Part shown: positions 24,854 to 34,030 of the stretch, piece after piece
Position numbering within the stretch: position 1 is the stretch's first letter
Layout: each line of letters opens with the position of its first letter
NCBI RefSeq assembly: GCF_009720365.1
Contig: NZ_ML769315.1
Span: 465,621-529,620 of the forward strand
DNA from: Catellatospora paridis
GTDB lineage: Bacteria; Actinomycetota; Actinomycetes; Mycobacteriales; Micromonosporaceae
Direction: 5' to 3'
DNA: 64,000 bases
Program-made: the position numbers and the translations under genes
Notes under the pieces: model-generated
The model's database searches: none
Seen by the model: only the letters and a program-made list of their open reading frames with translations
What the model was told of the DNA's origin: nothing

Positions 24854-27427
24854 TCACCTGAGCTGGCGGGGGCCGGTGTCGGGGCGGGGGGTGGCTTCGG
24901 TCAGCTCGCCGCGCGCGTGCAGGACGGAGACGCCCGCGGAGTGCACCAGGACCGGGTTCAGCACCAGGTGGCGCAGGCGCGCGGTGTCGGCGGCCAGCCG
25001 GCCGAGGCGGACCAGCAGCTGTGCCAGGGCCGACGCGTCGGCGGCGGCCAGCAGCGGGGCCGCCTTCGGCGCGCGGACCAGCGCGGCCGCGTCGGTGTCG
25101 GTGAGCGGCGCGGCCCGCCAGGCCCGGTCGCCGACCAGCTCGGGCACCGGCCCGGCCAGCCCGAATCCGACCACCGGCCCGAACGCCGGGTCGTCGACGA
25201 TCTCGACCACGCAGGCCACGCCGGGCGACACCATCGGCTGCACCAGCACCTCCACGCCCACCCCGAACAGGCCCTCCAGATCGGCATAGGCGCGCCGGGC
25301 CTCCTCGGGCCCGCCGAGGTTGAGTCGCACTGCGCCCAGGTCGATCCGGTTCGGCCGGTCCGCGACCTTCAGCGCCACCGGGGCCGCGTACGCCGCCGTC
25401 GCCGCCGCGACGTCGTCCCCGCCGGCCGCCCGGGTGCTCGGCACGACGGTGACGCCGTACGCGTCGAGCAGGGCGTCGACCGTGGGCGCGAGCGGATCGG
25501 CACCGGGCGGCGCGGGCGGCAGCGTGCCAGGCGGCTCGCGCAGCCAGGCGGCGCGGCGGGTCACCTGGGCGAGCGCCCGCACCGCCTCCTCGATCGAGCG
25601 GTAGGACGGCACCCCGGCCGGCCCGCGCCCGGCGAGGAAACTGGCCAGCACCGGCTTGTCCGCCTCGTGCACCGCCTTGGCCAGCGCGTCGGCGTACGGG
25701 GCCAGCAGCGCCGTCTCCGCGCTCTGGTCGGCGGCGAGCGGGCCGGTGGGCAGCGGCGGCGCGACCACCACGATCACCGCGTCGGTGTCGTCGCTGTGCA
25801 GCGCGGCGTGCACCGCGGCGGCGAACTCGTCCGGCCCGGCGGCGGGGCCGACCGCGCCCGACCGGCCGACGCGCAGCCCGGCGGCCCGGATCTCGGCCGC
25901 GGCCAGCGCCGACAGCGCGAACGCGTTGCTCACGACGCCGATCCGGTCGCCGGTCGGCAACGGCTGGGCTGCCAGCAGCGTCGTCACGTCGAACAGCTCG
26001 CCGACGGTGCCGACCTCGATCACGCCCGAGTGCGCCCGCAGCGCCTGCATCGCGGCGTCGTCCAGGGCGGAGCCGCCATGGCCGGTGTGCCCGGCCAGCA
26101 TCACGATCGGCCTGTGCCGCCCCGCGGTGCGCACGATGCGGGCGAACTTGCGCGGGTTGCCGAACGACTCCAGATACATCGCGACGACGTCGGTGTGCGG
26201 GTCCTCGGCCCAGAACTGCAGCAGATCGTTGCCGGACACGTCGGCGCGGCGGCCCGCGCTGACGAAGCCGCTCATGCCCAGCCCGCGGCGTTCGGCCTCG
26301 GCCAGCAGCAGCAGGCCCAGCGTGCCGGAGTGGCAGAACAGGCTCACCCGTCCCGGTCCGGGCAGCCGCGGCACGAGCGTGGCGTTGAGCCGTACCGCGT
26401 GGTCGGCGATGCCGAGGCTGCCGGGGCCGATCACCCGCATACCGGCGACCCGCGCAGCTCGCACCAGCTCCCGGCGCTGCGCGGGGTCCATCTCGGTGAG
26501 CACGAGCAGCCCGTGCACCCCGGCCGCGGCCGCGTCGGCCAGCACGTCCGGCAGCGCCGCGGACGGCGTGGCCACCACCGCGAGATCGATCGCGGATCCG
26601 GCCTCCTCCTCGCCACGATGTGCCAGCCCGGATCCCGGCGGACCGGCTGCGGCAGCCGCCCCCGCACCGTCGCCGCCGTCGGTGGGCGACGCCGTCACGG
26701 ACGGAGCCAGGTCGGCGAGCGAGCGCAGTGGCCCGTCCGGGTGCACGTGGTGGATCGGCCCGGTGAAGCCTGAGGCACGCAGGTGGGCCAGCACGGCCGC
26801 GCCGACGCCGTGACCGGACGCGCTCGCACCGTAGACGGCCACGGCGCGCGGGCGCAGCAGCCGGGCCACCGAACGGGCCTCGGTGCGCTGCTCGCGGTCG
26901 GCCTGCACGGCGCGGGAGCGTTCGGTGGGCGCGACCGGGAAGGTCAGCGTCACCACACCGTCGGCGTAGCGCCGGGTCACCTCGTACCCGGCGTCGGTGA
27001 AGACCCGCAGCATGGCGCCGTTCTCTGGGAGCACCTCGGCGACGAAGCGGGTGATGCCCACCTGCGCGGCGGCCGCGGACAGGTGCTCCAGCAGCACCGA
27101 GCCCACGCCGCGGCCCTGGTAGGCGTCCTCGACCACGAATGCGACCTCGGCCTCGTGCGACTGCGCGCCGAGCCGCTCGTACCGGCCGACCGCGACCAGC
27201 CGCTCGCCCGCGGCGACCACGAACGCCTCCCGGTCGAGGTGGTCGACGTTGACGAACCGGTGCAGGTCGCGGGCGGGAATCCGGGGGTACGGGGAGAAGT
27301 AGCGCAGGTAGCGGGTGCGCTCGGAGAAGCGCGAGTGCATCGCCACCACCGCGTCGGCGTCCAGCGGCGTGATCTGTCGCAGGTGGACCGTAGTGCCGTC
27401 GGACAGCAGCACATCCGCGCCGGCCAC
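24854..27427 (-). CDS. GNAT acetyltransferase fused to ADP-forming acyl-CoA synthetase-like region (Pat-type protein acetyltransferase)
   Basis: 857 residues. A GNAT domain fills about residues 1-165 (EAFVVAAGERLVAVGRYERL, then YQGRGVGSVLLEHL acetyl-CoA loop). A CoA-binding, succinyl-CoA-ligase-like region and ATP-grasp-like part follow to the end. This N-terminal-GNAT order matches the actinobacterial PatA type that acetylates lysines, notably on AMP-forming acyl-CoA synthetases. The acyl-CoA synthetase half is thought to be regulatory rather than catalytic. It lies 3 bp downstream of acuC, a lysine deacetylase gene, so writer and eraser are co-transcribed. Confidence 0.87.
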   Translation of the reverse strand: MAGADVLLSDGTTVHLRQITPLDADAVVAMHSRFSERTRYLRYFSPYPRIPARDLHRFVNVDHLDREAFVVAAGERLVAVGRYERLGAQSHEAEVAFVVEDAYQGRGVGSVLLEHLSAAAAQVGITRFVAEVLPENGAMLRVFTDAGYEVTRRYADGVVTLTFPVAPTERSRAVQADREQRTEARSVARLLRPRAVAVYGASASGHGVGAAVLAHLRASGFTGPIHHVHPDGPLRSLADLAPSVTASPTDGGDGAGAAAAAGPPGSGLAHRGEEEAGSAIDLAVVATPSAALPDVLADAAAAGVHGLLVLTEMDPAQRRELVRAARVAGMRVIGPGSLGIADHAVRLNATLVPRLPGPGRVSLFCHSGTLGLLLLAEAERRGLGMSGFVSAGRRADVSGNDLLQFWAEDPHTDVVAMYLESFGNPRKFARIVRTAGRHRPIVMLAGHTGHGGSALDDAAMQALRAHSGVIEVGTVGELFDVTTLLAAQPLPTGDRIGVVSNAFALSALAAAEIRAAGLRVGRSGAVGPAAGPDEFAAAVHAALHSDDTDAVIVVVAPPLPTGPLAADQSAETALLAPYADALAKAVHEADKPVLASFLAGRGPAGVPSYRSIEEAVRALAQVTRRAAWLREPPGTLPPAPPGADPLAPTVDALLDAYGVTVVPSTRAAGGDDVAAATAAYAAPVALKVADRPNRIDLGAVRLNLGGPEEARRAYADLEGLFGVGVEVLVQPMVSPGVACVVEIVDDPAFGPVVGFGLAGPVPELVGDRAWRAAPLTDTDAAALVRAPKAAPLLAAADASALAQLLVRLGRLAADTARLRHLVLNPVLVHSAGVSVLHARGELTEATPRPDTGPRQLR

Positions 27428-27430
27428 GGC

Positions 27431-28606
27431 TCAGTCCCGCGGGTCGTGCGGGTCGAGCCCGTGCAGCGGGAAGACCGCGCGCCGCGCCGCCATGATCGCG
27501 CGGTCCAGCCGGTCGCCGTCCGACTCGGGCTGCCAGGGGGTGAACGTGACGTCTCCGCCGTCGGTGAGCGTGGTCGGGACGTCCCTGCCGGGCACGCGCG
27601 CGGCGGCGAACGCCCGCCACGACTCCGGCAGCGGGGTGGCCGGGTCCAGCGGCTCGCCGGTGACCATCGCCAGCAGGTGGGTCCAGGCCCGCGGCACCAC
27701 CTCGACCAGGGCGTATCCGCCCCCGCCGGTGGCCACCAGCCGTCCTTCGCACAGCTCGTCGGCCAGCGCGCGCACGGCCAGCTGGGCCGCCCGCTGCCCG
27801 TCCACGGTCAGCCGCAGGTTCGCCAGCGGGTCCAGCCGGTGCGTGTCCGCCCCGGCCTGCAGCACGATGAGCTGCGGCCGGAACGCGCGCACCACCGACG
27901 GCACCACCGCGTGGAAAGCGCGCAGCCAGCCCGAATCGCCGGTGCCCGGCGGCAGCGGCACGTTCACCGCGCTGCCCTCGGCCTTCGGCCCGCCGGTCTC
28001 CTCGACGTACCCGGTGCCGGGGAACAGCGTCAGCGGGCCCTCGTGCAGGCTCACCGTGAGCACGCGCGGATCGTCGTAGAAGATCTCCTGCACGCCGTCG
28101 CCGTGGTGCACGTCGACGTCGACGTACGCGATCCGCTCCGCGCCCTGGGCGAGCAGGTCGGCGATGGCGACGGCCGGGTCGTCGTAGACGCAGAACCCGG
28201 CCGCGCGGGCCGGCATGGCGTGGTGCAGGCCGCCCGCCACGTTCACCGCGCGCTGCGCCCGGCCCGACCACACGGCCCGGGCCGCGGCCAGCGTCGCGCC
28301 GCAGACCAGCGCCGACGCCTCGTGCATGTGATCGAAGACCGGGTTGTCCGGGGTGTTGAGGCCGTACCCGCGGAAGAACGGGTCGTCCGGCGCGGCCCGC
28401 ACCGCGTCCAGATAGTCCCGGCGGTGCACCCGCAGCAGCTCGGCCTCGGTGGCCGGCTCCGGCACGACCAGCTCCACCCCCGGCCGGTCGAGCACGCCCA
28501 GCTCGCGGGCCAGCGCCATGGTCAGCTCGACCCGCACCGGGTTCAGCGGATGGTCGCCCATGTCGTAGGCGAGCAGCGCATCGGTCCACACCACGGTCGC
28601 CGTCAC
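27431..28606 (-). CDS. acuC: AcuC-type acetoin-utilisation / class I-like lysine deacetylase
   Basis: 391 residues of the HDAC/arginase fold. HPLNPVRVELTM opens the family core, GLHHAMPARAAGF holds the tandem His pair, YVDVDVHHGDGVQEIF the zinc-ligand Asp/His, and GADTHRLDPL the second Asp. AcuC deacetylates and reactivates acetyl-CoA synthetase in Bacillus. The GTG start overlaps the stop of a 21-codon micro-ORF (GTGA), with GAGGAGG inside that micro-ORF as ribosome site. Directly followed by the Pat-type acetyltransferase. Confidence 0.92.
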   Translation of the reverse strand: MTATVVWTDALLAYDMGDHPLNPVRVELTMALARELGVLDRPGVELVVPEPATEAELLRVHRRDYLDAVRAAPDDPFFRGYGLNTPDNPVFDHMHEASALVCGATLAAARAVWSGRAQRAVNVAGGLHHAMPARAAGFCVYDDPAVAIADLLAQGAERIAYVDVDVHHGDGVQEIFYDDPRVLTVSLHEGPLTLFPGTGYVEETGGPKAEGSAVNVPLPPGTGDSGWLRAFHAVVPSVVRAFRPQLIVLQAGADTHRLDPLANLRLTVDGQRAAQLAVRALADELCEGRLVATGGGGYALVEVVPRAWTHLLAMVTGEPLDPATPLPESWRAFAAARVPGRDVPTTLTDGGDVTFTPWQPESDGDRLDRAIMAARRAVFPLHGLDPHDPRD

Positions 28607-28668
28607 GCCGCCTCCTCGCCGCGCCTGTCAGCGACACGGCGACCGGTCGGCACGGTTCGCCCGCTCAT
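28603..28668 (-). CDS. Putative coupled micro-ORF 2 (21 aa) upstream of acuC
   Basis: ATG followed by 20 codons, product starting MSGRTVPTGRRVADRRGEE. AGGAGAGG lies 2-3 nt upstream. Its ATGA overlaps the preceding micro-ORF stop and its TGA overlaps the acuC GTG. Arg-rich and probably not folded; likely a translational-coupling relay rather than a functional peptide. Not homologous to anything I recognise. Confidence 0.4.
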   Translation of the reverse strand: MSGRTVPTGRRVADRRGEEAA

Positions 28669-28727
28669 GCCCTCTCCTCGCTCCGCTCGTCGGCGGCATC
28701 GAAGATGTTCAAGATTCGCCCGCTCAT
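28665..28727 (-). CDS. Putative coupled micro-ORF 1 (20 aa) after rhodanese
   Basis: Encodes MSGRILNIFDAADERSEERA. Its ATGA overlaps the rhodanese stop and its stop overlaps the ATG of micro-ORF 2. Both micro-ORFs begin with the same 15 bases (ATGAGCGGGCGAA plus two), suggesting duplication. It keeps ribosomes on the message between rhodanese and acuC. Confidence 0.4.
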   Translation of the reverse strand: MSGRILNIFDAADERSEERA

Positions 28728-29539
28728 GCGCGGCCGACCGGCCGGGACGGGTCGGTGATCCAGTGGCTCCAGGAGCCGACGTAGAGCGCGGCGTCGGTAC
28801 GGCCCGCGGCGTGCAGGGCCAGCACGGTGTGCGCGGCGGTGACGCCGGAGCCGCAGTATGCCCCGACCCGCCCGTCGCCGAGGTCGGCGAACACGGCGGC
28901 GAGGTCGGCGCGCAGCGTGCCGTCGGCGGCGACCAGCTCGCCGTAGGGCAGGTTGCGGGCGCCCGGGATGTGCCCGGCCACCGCGTCGATCGGCTCGGTC
29001 TCACCCCGGAACCGTGGCGCGACGCGCGCGTCCAGCAGGACCCCGTCGGCGGCGAGCGCGGCCGCGCCGGCGGCGTCGAGCACCGGCATACCCCCCGGCA
29101 CCACGGTCACGTCGCCCCGGATGACGTCGGTCGGCTTGTCGGTCACCTCACCACCGGCGGCGGTCCAGGCGGCGAAACCACCGTCGAGCACGCGCACGTC
29201 GGCGTGCCCGGCCCAGCGCAGCGTCCACCAGGCGCGGGCCGCGGCCATGCCGTCACCGGCGTCGTAGACGACGACCGGCCTGCCCTCGCGTACGCCCGCG
29301 GCGCGCAGCGCGCCCTCCAGCGCCTCCGGGTGCGGCAGCGGGTGGCGGCCACCCGCCCCGGGCGGCCCGCACAGGTCGCGGTCCAGGTCGACGAAGACCG
29401 CGTCCGGCAGGTGGCCGGCGTAGTAGTCGTCGCGGCCGGGCGGGCCGGACAGCCGCCACCGCACGTCCAGCACGGTCGTGGGCTGCCCGGAGCGGAGCCG
29501 GTCGGCCAGCTCCGCCACAGTGATCAGTGGAGTACGCAC
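28724..29539 (-). CDS. Thiosulfate/3-mercaptopyruvate sulfurtransferase (two rhodanese domains)
   Basis: 271 residues, two rhodanese repeats. The N-terminal one is inactive-looking (DAGDGMAAARAWW), the C-terminal one carries the catalytic Cys in YCGSGVTAAHTVLAL; CGSGVT-type loops are typical of mercaptopyruvate sulfurtransferases. Transfers sulfane sulfur to cyanide or thiols in the cytoplasm. First gene of the leftward rhodanese, micro-ORFs, acuC, pat run, all coupled by overlaps. Confidence 0.92.
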   Translation of the reverse strand: MRTPLITVAELADRLRSGQPTTVLDVRWRLSGPPGRDDYYAGHLPDAVFVDLDRDLCGPPGAGGRHPLPHPEALEGALRAAGVREGRPVVVYDAGDGMAAARAWWTLRWAGHADVRVLDGGFAAWTAAGGEVTDKPTDVIRGDVTVVPGGMPVLDAAGAAALAADGVLLDARVAPRFRGETEPIDAVAGHIPGARNLPYGELVAADGTLRADLAAVFADLGDGRVGAYCGSGVTAAHTVLALHAAGRTDAALYVGSWSHWITDPSRPVGRA

Positions 29540-29611
29540 ATTCGCCAGTCAACACCATCGGCGTCCGGGTGTCGTGGCGCACTGTCCCACCCTGCTGCGA
29601 GACTTCCGGCC

Positions 29612-30043
29612 ATGACTTTCGCCGGTCGCATCAGCATGGTGACCTTGGGCGTCACCGACCTGTCCCGCTCCACCGCCTTCTACCAGAGGCTGGGCTGGCC
29701 GCTGTCCGCCCGCTCGCAGGACGGCATCAGCTTCTTCCGCACCGCGGGCGCTCTGCTGGCGCTGTATCCCAGCAGCGAGCTGGCCGCCGACGCGCTGCTG
29801 CCGGCGCAGGAGCCGGCCGGGTTCCGCAACGTCACCTGTGCCGTGAATCTGGCCACTGAGGCGGAGGTGGACGAGGCGCTCGCGACAGCCGTGACGGCCG
29901 GTGCGACACTGCTGAAACCCGCCCAGAAGGTGGAGTGGGGCGGCTATTCGGGCTACTTCGCCGATCCGGACGGACATGCCTGGGAGGTGGCATACAACCC
30001 GTTCTGGCCGCTCAACGACGCAGGCCTGCCCGAACTGCCATGA
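29612..30043 (+). CDS. VOC (glyoxalase/dioxygenase-fold) protein
   Basis: 143 residues with one vicinal-oxygen-chelate domain: VTLGVTDLSRSTAFYQRLGW at the start and GYFADPDGHAWEVAYNPFW at the end, the latter with the metal-ligand Glu. Substrate cannot be told; family members act in aldehyde detoxification, fosfomycin resistance or ring cleavage. Stands alone, divergent from the rhodanese gene. Confidence 0.85.
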   Translation: MTFAGRISMVTLGVTDLSRSTAFYQRLGWPLSARSQDGISFFRTAGALLALYPSSELAADALLPAQEPAGFRNVTCAVNLATEAEVDEALATAVTAGATLLKPAQKVEWGGYSGYFADPDGHAWEVAYNPFWPLNDAGLPELP

Positions 30044-30142
30044 GCGGTGCGGCCACAGGTTGATCAACCGACATACGCCGACGGGTGTCGCTGCGGTGAC
30101 ACGCAATAGAATCGCAGCCAGCGACTTGGAGAGGACCCGTTC

Positions 30143-30859
30143 ATGTCCGACCTCATTGACACCACCGAGATGTATCTGCGCACCATCCTCGAGCTCGAGG
30201 AGGAGGGCGTGCCGCCGCTGCGCGCCCGCATCGCCGAGCGCCTGCACCAGAGCGGCCCGACGGTCAGCCAGACCGTGGCCCGCATGGAGCGCGACGGTCT
30301 GCTGACCGTCGTGGAGACCGACCGCCATCTGCAGCTGTCCGAGGCCGGCCGGGCGCACGCCGTCGCCGTCATGCGCAAGCACCGCCTCGCCGAGCTGCTG
30401 CTGGTCAACGTCATCGGCATGCCCTACGAGGAGGCCCACGAAGAGGCCTGCCGGTGGGAGCACGTGATGAGCGACGCCGTGGAGAAGCGCGTCTACGACC
30501 TGCTCAACCGGCCGACCCGGTCGCCGTACGGCAACCCCATCCCCGGCCTGGACGCCCTCGACATCAAGCCCCGCGACACCGACGGCGGCGACACCCCCGA
30601 GCGCAACCTCGCCTTCCCCGGGCTCACCGGCCAGGTCGTGGTCCGCCGGATCTGTGAGAGCGTGCAGACCGACTCCGAGGTGCTGCGCCAGCTGCACGCC
30701 GCCGGCGTCGACCCGGGCGCGACGGTCACCGTCGCCCAGGAGCGCGACGGCGTCTCGATCGACCACGGCGGCGAGCCCGTCCGCCTGCCCCGCGAGGTGG
30801 CCTCGCGGGTGTTCGTCACTGCGACATTGGCGCCCGCCTCCGCGGGCGCGGCTGTTTAG
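30143..30859 (+). CDS. ideR: Iron-dependent repressor, DtxR/IdeR family
   Basis: 238 residues: winged helix-turn-helix N-terminus (IAERLHQSGPTVSQTVARME), metal/dimerisation domain with the primary-site signature CRWEH (Cys, Glu, His) plus HKHRLAELLL ancillary ligands, and a C-terminal SH3-like domain (HAAGVDPGATVTV). Length and ligands match IdeR, which represses siderophore and iron-uptake genes with Fe2+. No iron-box sequence or siderophore gene is seen in this window. ATG preceded by GAGAGGA. Confidence 0.92.
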   Translation: MSDLIDTTEMYLRTILELEEEGVPPLRARIAERLHQSGPTVSQTVARMERDGLLTVVETDRHLQLSEAGRAHAVAVMRKHRLAELLLVNVIGMPYEEAHEEACRWEHVMSDAVEKRVYDLLNRPTRSPYGNPIPGLDALDIKPRDTDGGDTPERNLAFPGLTGQVVVRRICESVQTDSEVLRQLHAAGVDPGATVTVAQERDGVSIDHGGEPVRLPREVASRVFVTATLAPASAGAAV

Positions 30860-30888
30860 CCGCGGGTGGGTCGAGCAGTCGTTCGTCA

Positions 30889-30927
30889 ACCAGGTCCCGT
30901 CTGCGCTGCCGCGCGACGGGGCCTGGT
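30889..30927. terminator. Bidirectional terminator hairpin after ideR
   Basis: Arms ACCAGGTCCCGTC / GACGGGGCCTGGT, 13 bp with one G-T pair, in the gap between convergent ideR and the lipoprotein gene. Confidence 0.7.
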
Positions 30928-30942
30928 CTGTTTCACCGCCGG

Positions 30943-31488
30943 TCAGACTCCGGCGCGGTCGATGTCCTTGGCCAGCTCGACGACGTCGGGCAGCAGGGCA
31001 GCCCCGTCGCCGCCCTCCGGCAGGGTGACCTTCAGCACCAGCAGGCGGGCGTTGCCGGCGAGCCAGCCGACCTCCACGTACGGCCCACGGCCCGTGGCGG
31101 CCGGTTTGAGCTGCGAGTAGGCCACCTTGCCCAGCGCCGGCACGGCTTTCGCGCCGTCGGGCAGCATCTTGTCCTTGAACACGGCGACGTCGGACTTGGT
31201 CGGGGTCACCGACACGCTCAGCTCCGGCAGCGCCGCCTCGGTCGGCCGGGCCACACACGTGCTGGTCTTCTCGTGGTTCGCCGCGCCGGCCACCGCCATC
31301 CGCACGTGCAGCCGCTGCTCGATGCCGGGGAAGTCCAGCAGCAGGCAGGCACCGGTCGGCGCGGGCGGGCTGGGCGACACGACCCGCGGCGACGCCTGCT
31401 CGGGCGGCTCGTGCGCGGACGCTCCGGCACCCGAGCAGCCTGCCAGCAGCGTTCCGCTCGCCACCAAGGCCATCACTGTCGTCCGCAC
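30943..31488 (-). CDS. Small secreted lipoprotein, DUF3558-like
   Basis: 181 residues with a lipobox LLAGC (Cys at about residue 18). The mature part has two cysteines (GACLLLDF and STCVARP) and a fold resembling the DUF3558 lipoproteins of actinobacteria. Function unknown. Transcribed towards ideR. Confidence 0.7.
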   Translation of the reverse strand: MRTTVMALVASGTLLAGCSGAGASAHEPPEQASPRVVSPSPPAPTGACLLLDFPGIEQRLHVRMAVAGAANHEKTSTCVARPTEAALPELSVSVTPTKSDVAVFKDKMLPDGAKAVPALGKVAYSQLKPAATGRGPYVEVGWLAGNARLLVLKVTLPEGGDGAALLPDVVELAKDIDRAGV

Positions 31489-31561
31489 CGGACCAAACTA
31501 GTCGCTGTCCGGGTACGCCGAAAGTCCGCTCACGTTCGAGTGCGGTGCCTAGCCTGATGCC

Positions 31562-31939
31562 ATGACGGGAAAAGTGGTGCATTTCGAGCTCCCGGCCGAC
31601 GACGTCGAACGGGCCCGGGCGTTCTACACCGACGCCTTCGGCTGGCAGCTCGACGCCATGCCGGAGTTCGACTACATCTGGGTGCGCACCGTCGCCACGG
31701 ACGACCGCGGCAACCCGACCGAACCCGGCGCCATCAACGGCGGCATGACCCGGCGCGAGGCACCGGTGACCGGGCCGGTCATCACGGTCGAGGTCGAGGA
31801 CATCGACACGGCGCTCGCCAAGATCGTCTCGTGTGGCGGCCGGGTGGTCCAGGAGCGCCGATCGGTCGGCACGATGGGTTTCACCGCGTACATCGCCGAC
31901 AGCGAGGGCAACACGGTCGGGCTCTGGCAGAACGCGTGA
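31562..31939 (+). CDS. VOC family protein (CFP32/glyoxalase-like)
   Basis: 125 residues, one VOC domain: [20 protein letters not shown] at the start and [20 protein letters not shown] at the end. The single-domain CFP32/YdfO-like group. Substrate unknown. The stop lies inside a hairpin (31934-31969). Confidence 0.85.
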   Translation: MTGKVVHFELPADDVERARAFYTDAFGWQLDAMPEFDYIWVRTVATDDRGNPTEPGAINGGMTRREAPVTGPVITVEVEDIDTALAKIVSCGGRVVQERRSVGTMGFTAYIADSEGNTVGLWQNA

Positions 31940-31969
31940 CGGGGGCGGGAGCGCCCGTCCCCGTCACGC
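31934..31969. terminator. Bidirectional terminator hairpin
   Basis: GCGTGACGGG... pairs with ...CCCCGTCACGC, inner CGGG/CCCG, tetraloop AGCG; overlaps the VOC stop and sits just after the convergent gene's stop. Confidence 0.75.
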
Positions 31970-31976
31970 GGCCGGG

Positions 31977-32738
31977 TCAGCCCACCTGCTCGATCTGGCC
32001 GCGGATCTGGACGAACTCGGCCTTGACCTCGTTCACGGTCTTGAAGTACCAGACCACCATGCCCAGGCTGCCCTTGTCGGCCCAGGCGCAGACGACGAGC
32101 GGCACCGCCTCGGCCTTGGCGCTGCCGCACTTCGCCTCGCCGCCGAGCGGGCCCGCGTCGACCGGGGCGATCCCGGTCGCGACGACACCCGAGGTGCCCA
32201 TGCCGGCGAACGCGGCGTCCAGCTCCCGGCTGGGACTCGTGATGGGCGCCGCCGCGGCGAAGACCATCACGAGGTCCTGCTTGGCCTGGTCGCCGTAGAA
32301 CGCCGCCACGGCGTTCGTCGACGACGGCAGCATCGTCTCGAAGCTGCCCTTCATGGTGTCCGTCAGCGCCTCGAGCTGCGGATCGGTGGACTTGGGCCGT
32401 CCGGCGAGCGACGCGGGGGCGACCACGGTGATGTCCTTGGCCGCGGCCTGCGCGCTGGCCGAGGCGAGCACGTCTCCGACGGTCTGCTCGAGCTGGTCGG
32501 CGGTGTCCTTGAGCAGGAACCAGCCGCCGATGCCGCCGCCGCAGCAGAGCAGCAGCACACCGAGCCCGATGCCGATCCAGAGGCCGGCCCGGGACTTCTT
32601 CGGGGCCGGCGGCACGGGCTGTCCCGGGTAGCCGGGCTGGGCGGGATACCCCGGCTGGGCGGGATATCCGGGCTGGGCGGGGTAACCGGGCTGCTGCGGG
32701 GGGCCGGGCTGCTCCGAGGGCGGGGGTGGATACGTCAT
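31977..32738 (-). CDS. Proline-rich single-pass membrane protein of unknown function
   Basis: 253 residues. The cytoplasmic N-terminus is a Pro/Gly/Tyr/Gln-rich repeat (four [12 protein letters not shown] units), followed by one membrane segment (about 51-76) ending in a CC pair, then about 175 residues outside. The exterior has two cysteines ([16 protein letters not shown]) that may pair. This layout (proline-rich cytoplasmic arm plus exported domain) is common in actinobacterial envelope proteins; no function is known. Confidence 0.8.
   Translation of the reverse strand: MTYPPPPSEQPGPPQQPGYPAQPGYPAQPGYPAQPGYPGQPVPPAPKKSRAGLWIGIGLGVLLLCCGGGIGGWFLLKDTADQLEQTVGDVLASASAQAAAKDITVVAPASLAGRPKSTDPQLEALTDTMKGSFETMLPSSTNAVAAFYGDQAKQDLVMVFAAAAPITSPSRELDAAFAGMGTSGVVATGIAPVDAGPLGGEAKCGSAKAEAVPLVVCAWADKGSLGMVVWYFKTVNEVKAEFVQIRGQIEQVG
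32622..32693 (-). repeat. 18-bp tandem repeat in the proline-rich arm
   Basis: Four near-identical 18-bp units (GGGCTGGGCGGGATATCC-like) encode GYPAQP. A variable copy number among strains would be expected. Confidence 0.7.
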
Positions 32739-32900
32739 GAAGGGCTCCTGGCGTTCGGGGTCAGCGCATCGTATCGGCGGACCCCGTCATCCGGGACCCT
32801 CGGTGTCCGGCTCCGGACGCCGAGTGGCGGGTGGCGGGCGCCGCGGGGCGGGAACCGGCTCCCCGGGCGCGCCCACCCCGTGCGGGGAGAAGATGGAGGC

Positions 32901-33902
32901 ATGACCGCTATGCGACGCATCGGCAGCAACGGCCCCGAGGTCAGCGCCATCGGCCTCGGGTGCATGGGAATGAGCTTCGCCTACGGGCAGCGCGACGACG
33001 AGGGGTCGGCCGCGACGCTGCGGCGTGCCCTGGACATCGGGGTGACCCATTTCGACACCGCCGACATGTACGGCTTCGGCCACAACGAGGAGCTGATCGG
33101 CCGCACCATCGGCGACCGGCGCGACGAGTACGTGCTGGCCACCAAGTTCGCCAACCGCGGCGAGACCGACGCGCAGGGCAACCTGGTCCGGCGCTGGATC
33201 GACTCCTCGCCGCAGTGGGCCCGCCAGGCGGTGGAGGACTCGCTGCGCCGCCTGCGCACCGACCACATCGACCTGTACTACATGCACCGGCGCAGCCCGG
33301 ACGTGCCGATCGAGGACACCGTCGCGGCCATGGCCGACTTCGTCAAGCAGGGCAAGGTCCGCTACCTGGGCCTGTCCGAGGTCAGCCCCGCGACGCTGCG
33401 GGCCGCCCACGCCGTGCACCCGATCTCCGCGGTGCAGATGGAGTACTCCCTGTTCACCCGCTTCGTCGAGGACGAGATGCTGGCGACCTGCCGCGAGCTC
33501 GGGGTGGGGCTGGTGGCGTACTCCCCGGTGGGTCGCGGCTGGCTCACCGGCAAGATCACCTCACCGGCGGATCTGGCCGACGACGACTTCCGTCGCTCCG
33601 TGCCGCGCTTCGCCGAGGAGAACTTCGCCCACAACATGGCCCTGGTGCAGGCCGTCCGCGAGGTCGCCGACGAGGTCGGCGTGACACCCGCCCAGGCCGC
33701 CCTGGCCTGGCTCCTGGCCCAGGGCGACGACGTCCTCCCGATCCCCGGCACCAAGCGCGTGCCCTACCTCGAGGAGAACATGGCCGCCGCCGATGTCGTG
33801 CTCACCGCCGACCAACTCCGCCGCCTCACCGAAGCGGTCCCACCCGGCGCCGTAGCCGGCGAACGCTACGCCCCCTCCGGCATGTCCACCGTCAACCTGT
33901 AG
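32901..33902 (+). CDS. Aldo/keto reductase
   Basis: 333 residues, NADPH-dependent TIM-barrel oxidoreductase. Catalytic tetrad parts are visible: [16 protein letters not shown] (Asp, Tyr), LATKFA (Lys) and DLYYMHR (His). [10 protein letters not shown] and [14 protein letters not shown] are the cofactor-binding segments. The YghZ/AKR13-like general reductase group. ATG 32901 has GGGGAGA upstream; ATG 32910 (MRRIGS) is also plausible. Followed by palindromic element D2. Confidence 0.92.
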   Translation: MTAMRRIGSNGPEVSAIGLGCMGMSFAYGQRDDEGSAATLRRALDIGVTHFDTADMYGFGHNEELIGRTIGDRRDEYVLATKFANRGETDAQGNLVRRWIDSSPQWARQAVEDSLRRLRTDHIDLYYMHRRSPDVPIEDTVAAMADFVKQGKVRYLGLSEVSPATLRAAHAVHPISAVQMEYSLFTRFVEDEMLATCRELGVGLVAYSPVGRGWLTGKITSPADLADDDFRRSVPRFAEENFAHNMALVQAVREVADEVGVTPAQAALAWLLAQGDDVLPIPGTKRVPYLEENMAAADVVLTADQLRRLTEAVPPGAVAGERYAPSGMSTVNL

Positions 33903-33912
33903 CGGCGAGCCT

Positions 33913-33979
33913 GGTGATCGCTGTCTCGTGTCAGGATCCGCAGCCTGACCCGACTTTCCGGCACGAAACAGCGATCACC
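33913..33979. repeat. Palindromic element family D, copy D2
   Basis: A 67-bp palindrome with ends GGTGATCGCTG / CAGCGATCACC and inner TCGTGTC... / ...GGCACGAAAC, plus CAGCCTGACCCG shared with D1. Lies 10 bp after the aldo/keto reductase stop. Confidence 0.82.
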
Positions 33980-34030
33980 GCCCGCCAACCGCCCGGCGAC
34001 CTCGACCGCCGGGGGTGAACGGCGCGGCGG

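Noticed and set aside
23316-28637. A 1,773-codon minus-strand open frame
   Set aside because: Out of frame with pat, acuC and the sigma-partner gene; low-complexity R/A/G protein with no family features.
26783-29611. Upstream part of a long plus-strand frame that ends with the VOC gene
   Set aside because: Only the last 143 codons (from ATG 29612) form the VOC protein; the rest is antisense to pat, acuC and rhodanese.
30044-30142. Iron box upstream of ideR
   Set aside because: No TTAGG-type inverted repeat matching the DtxR/IdeR consensus is seen.
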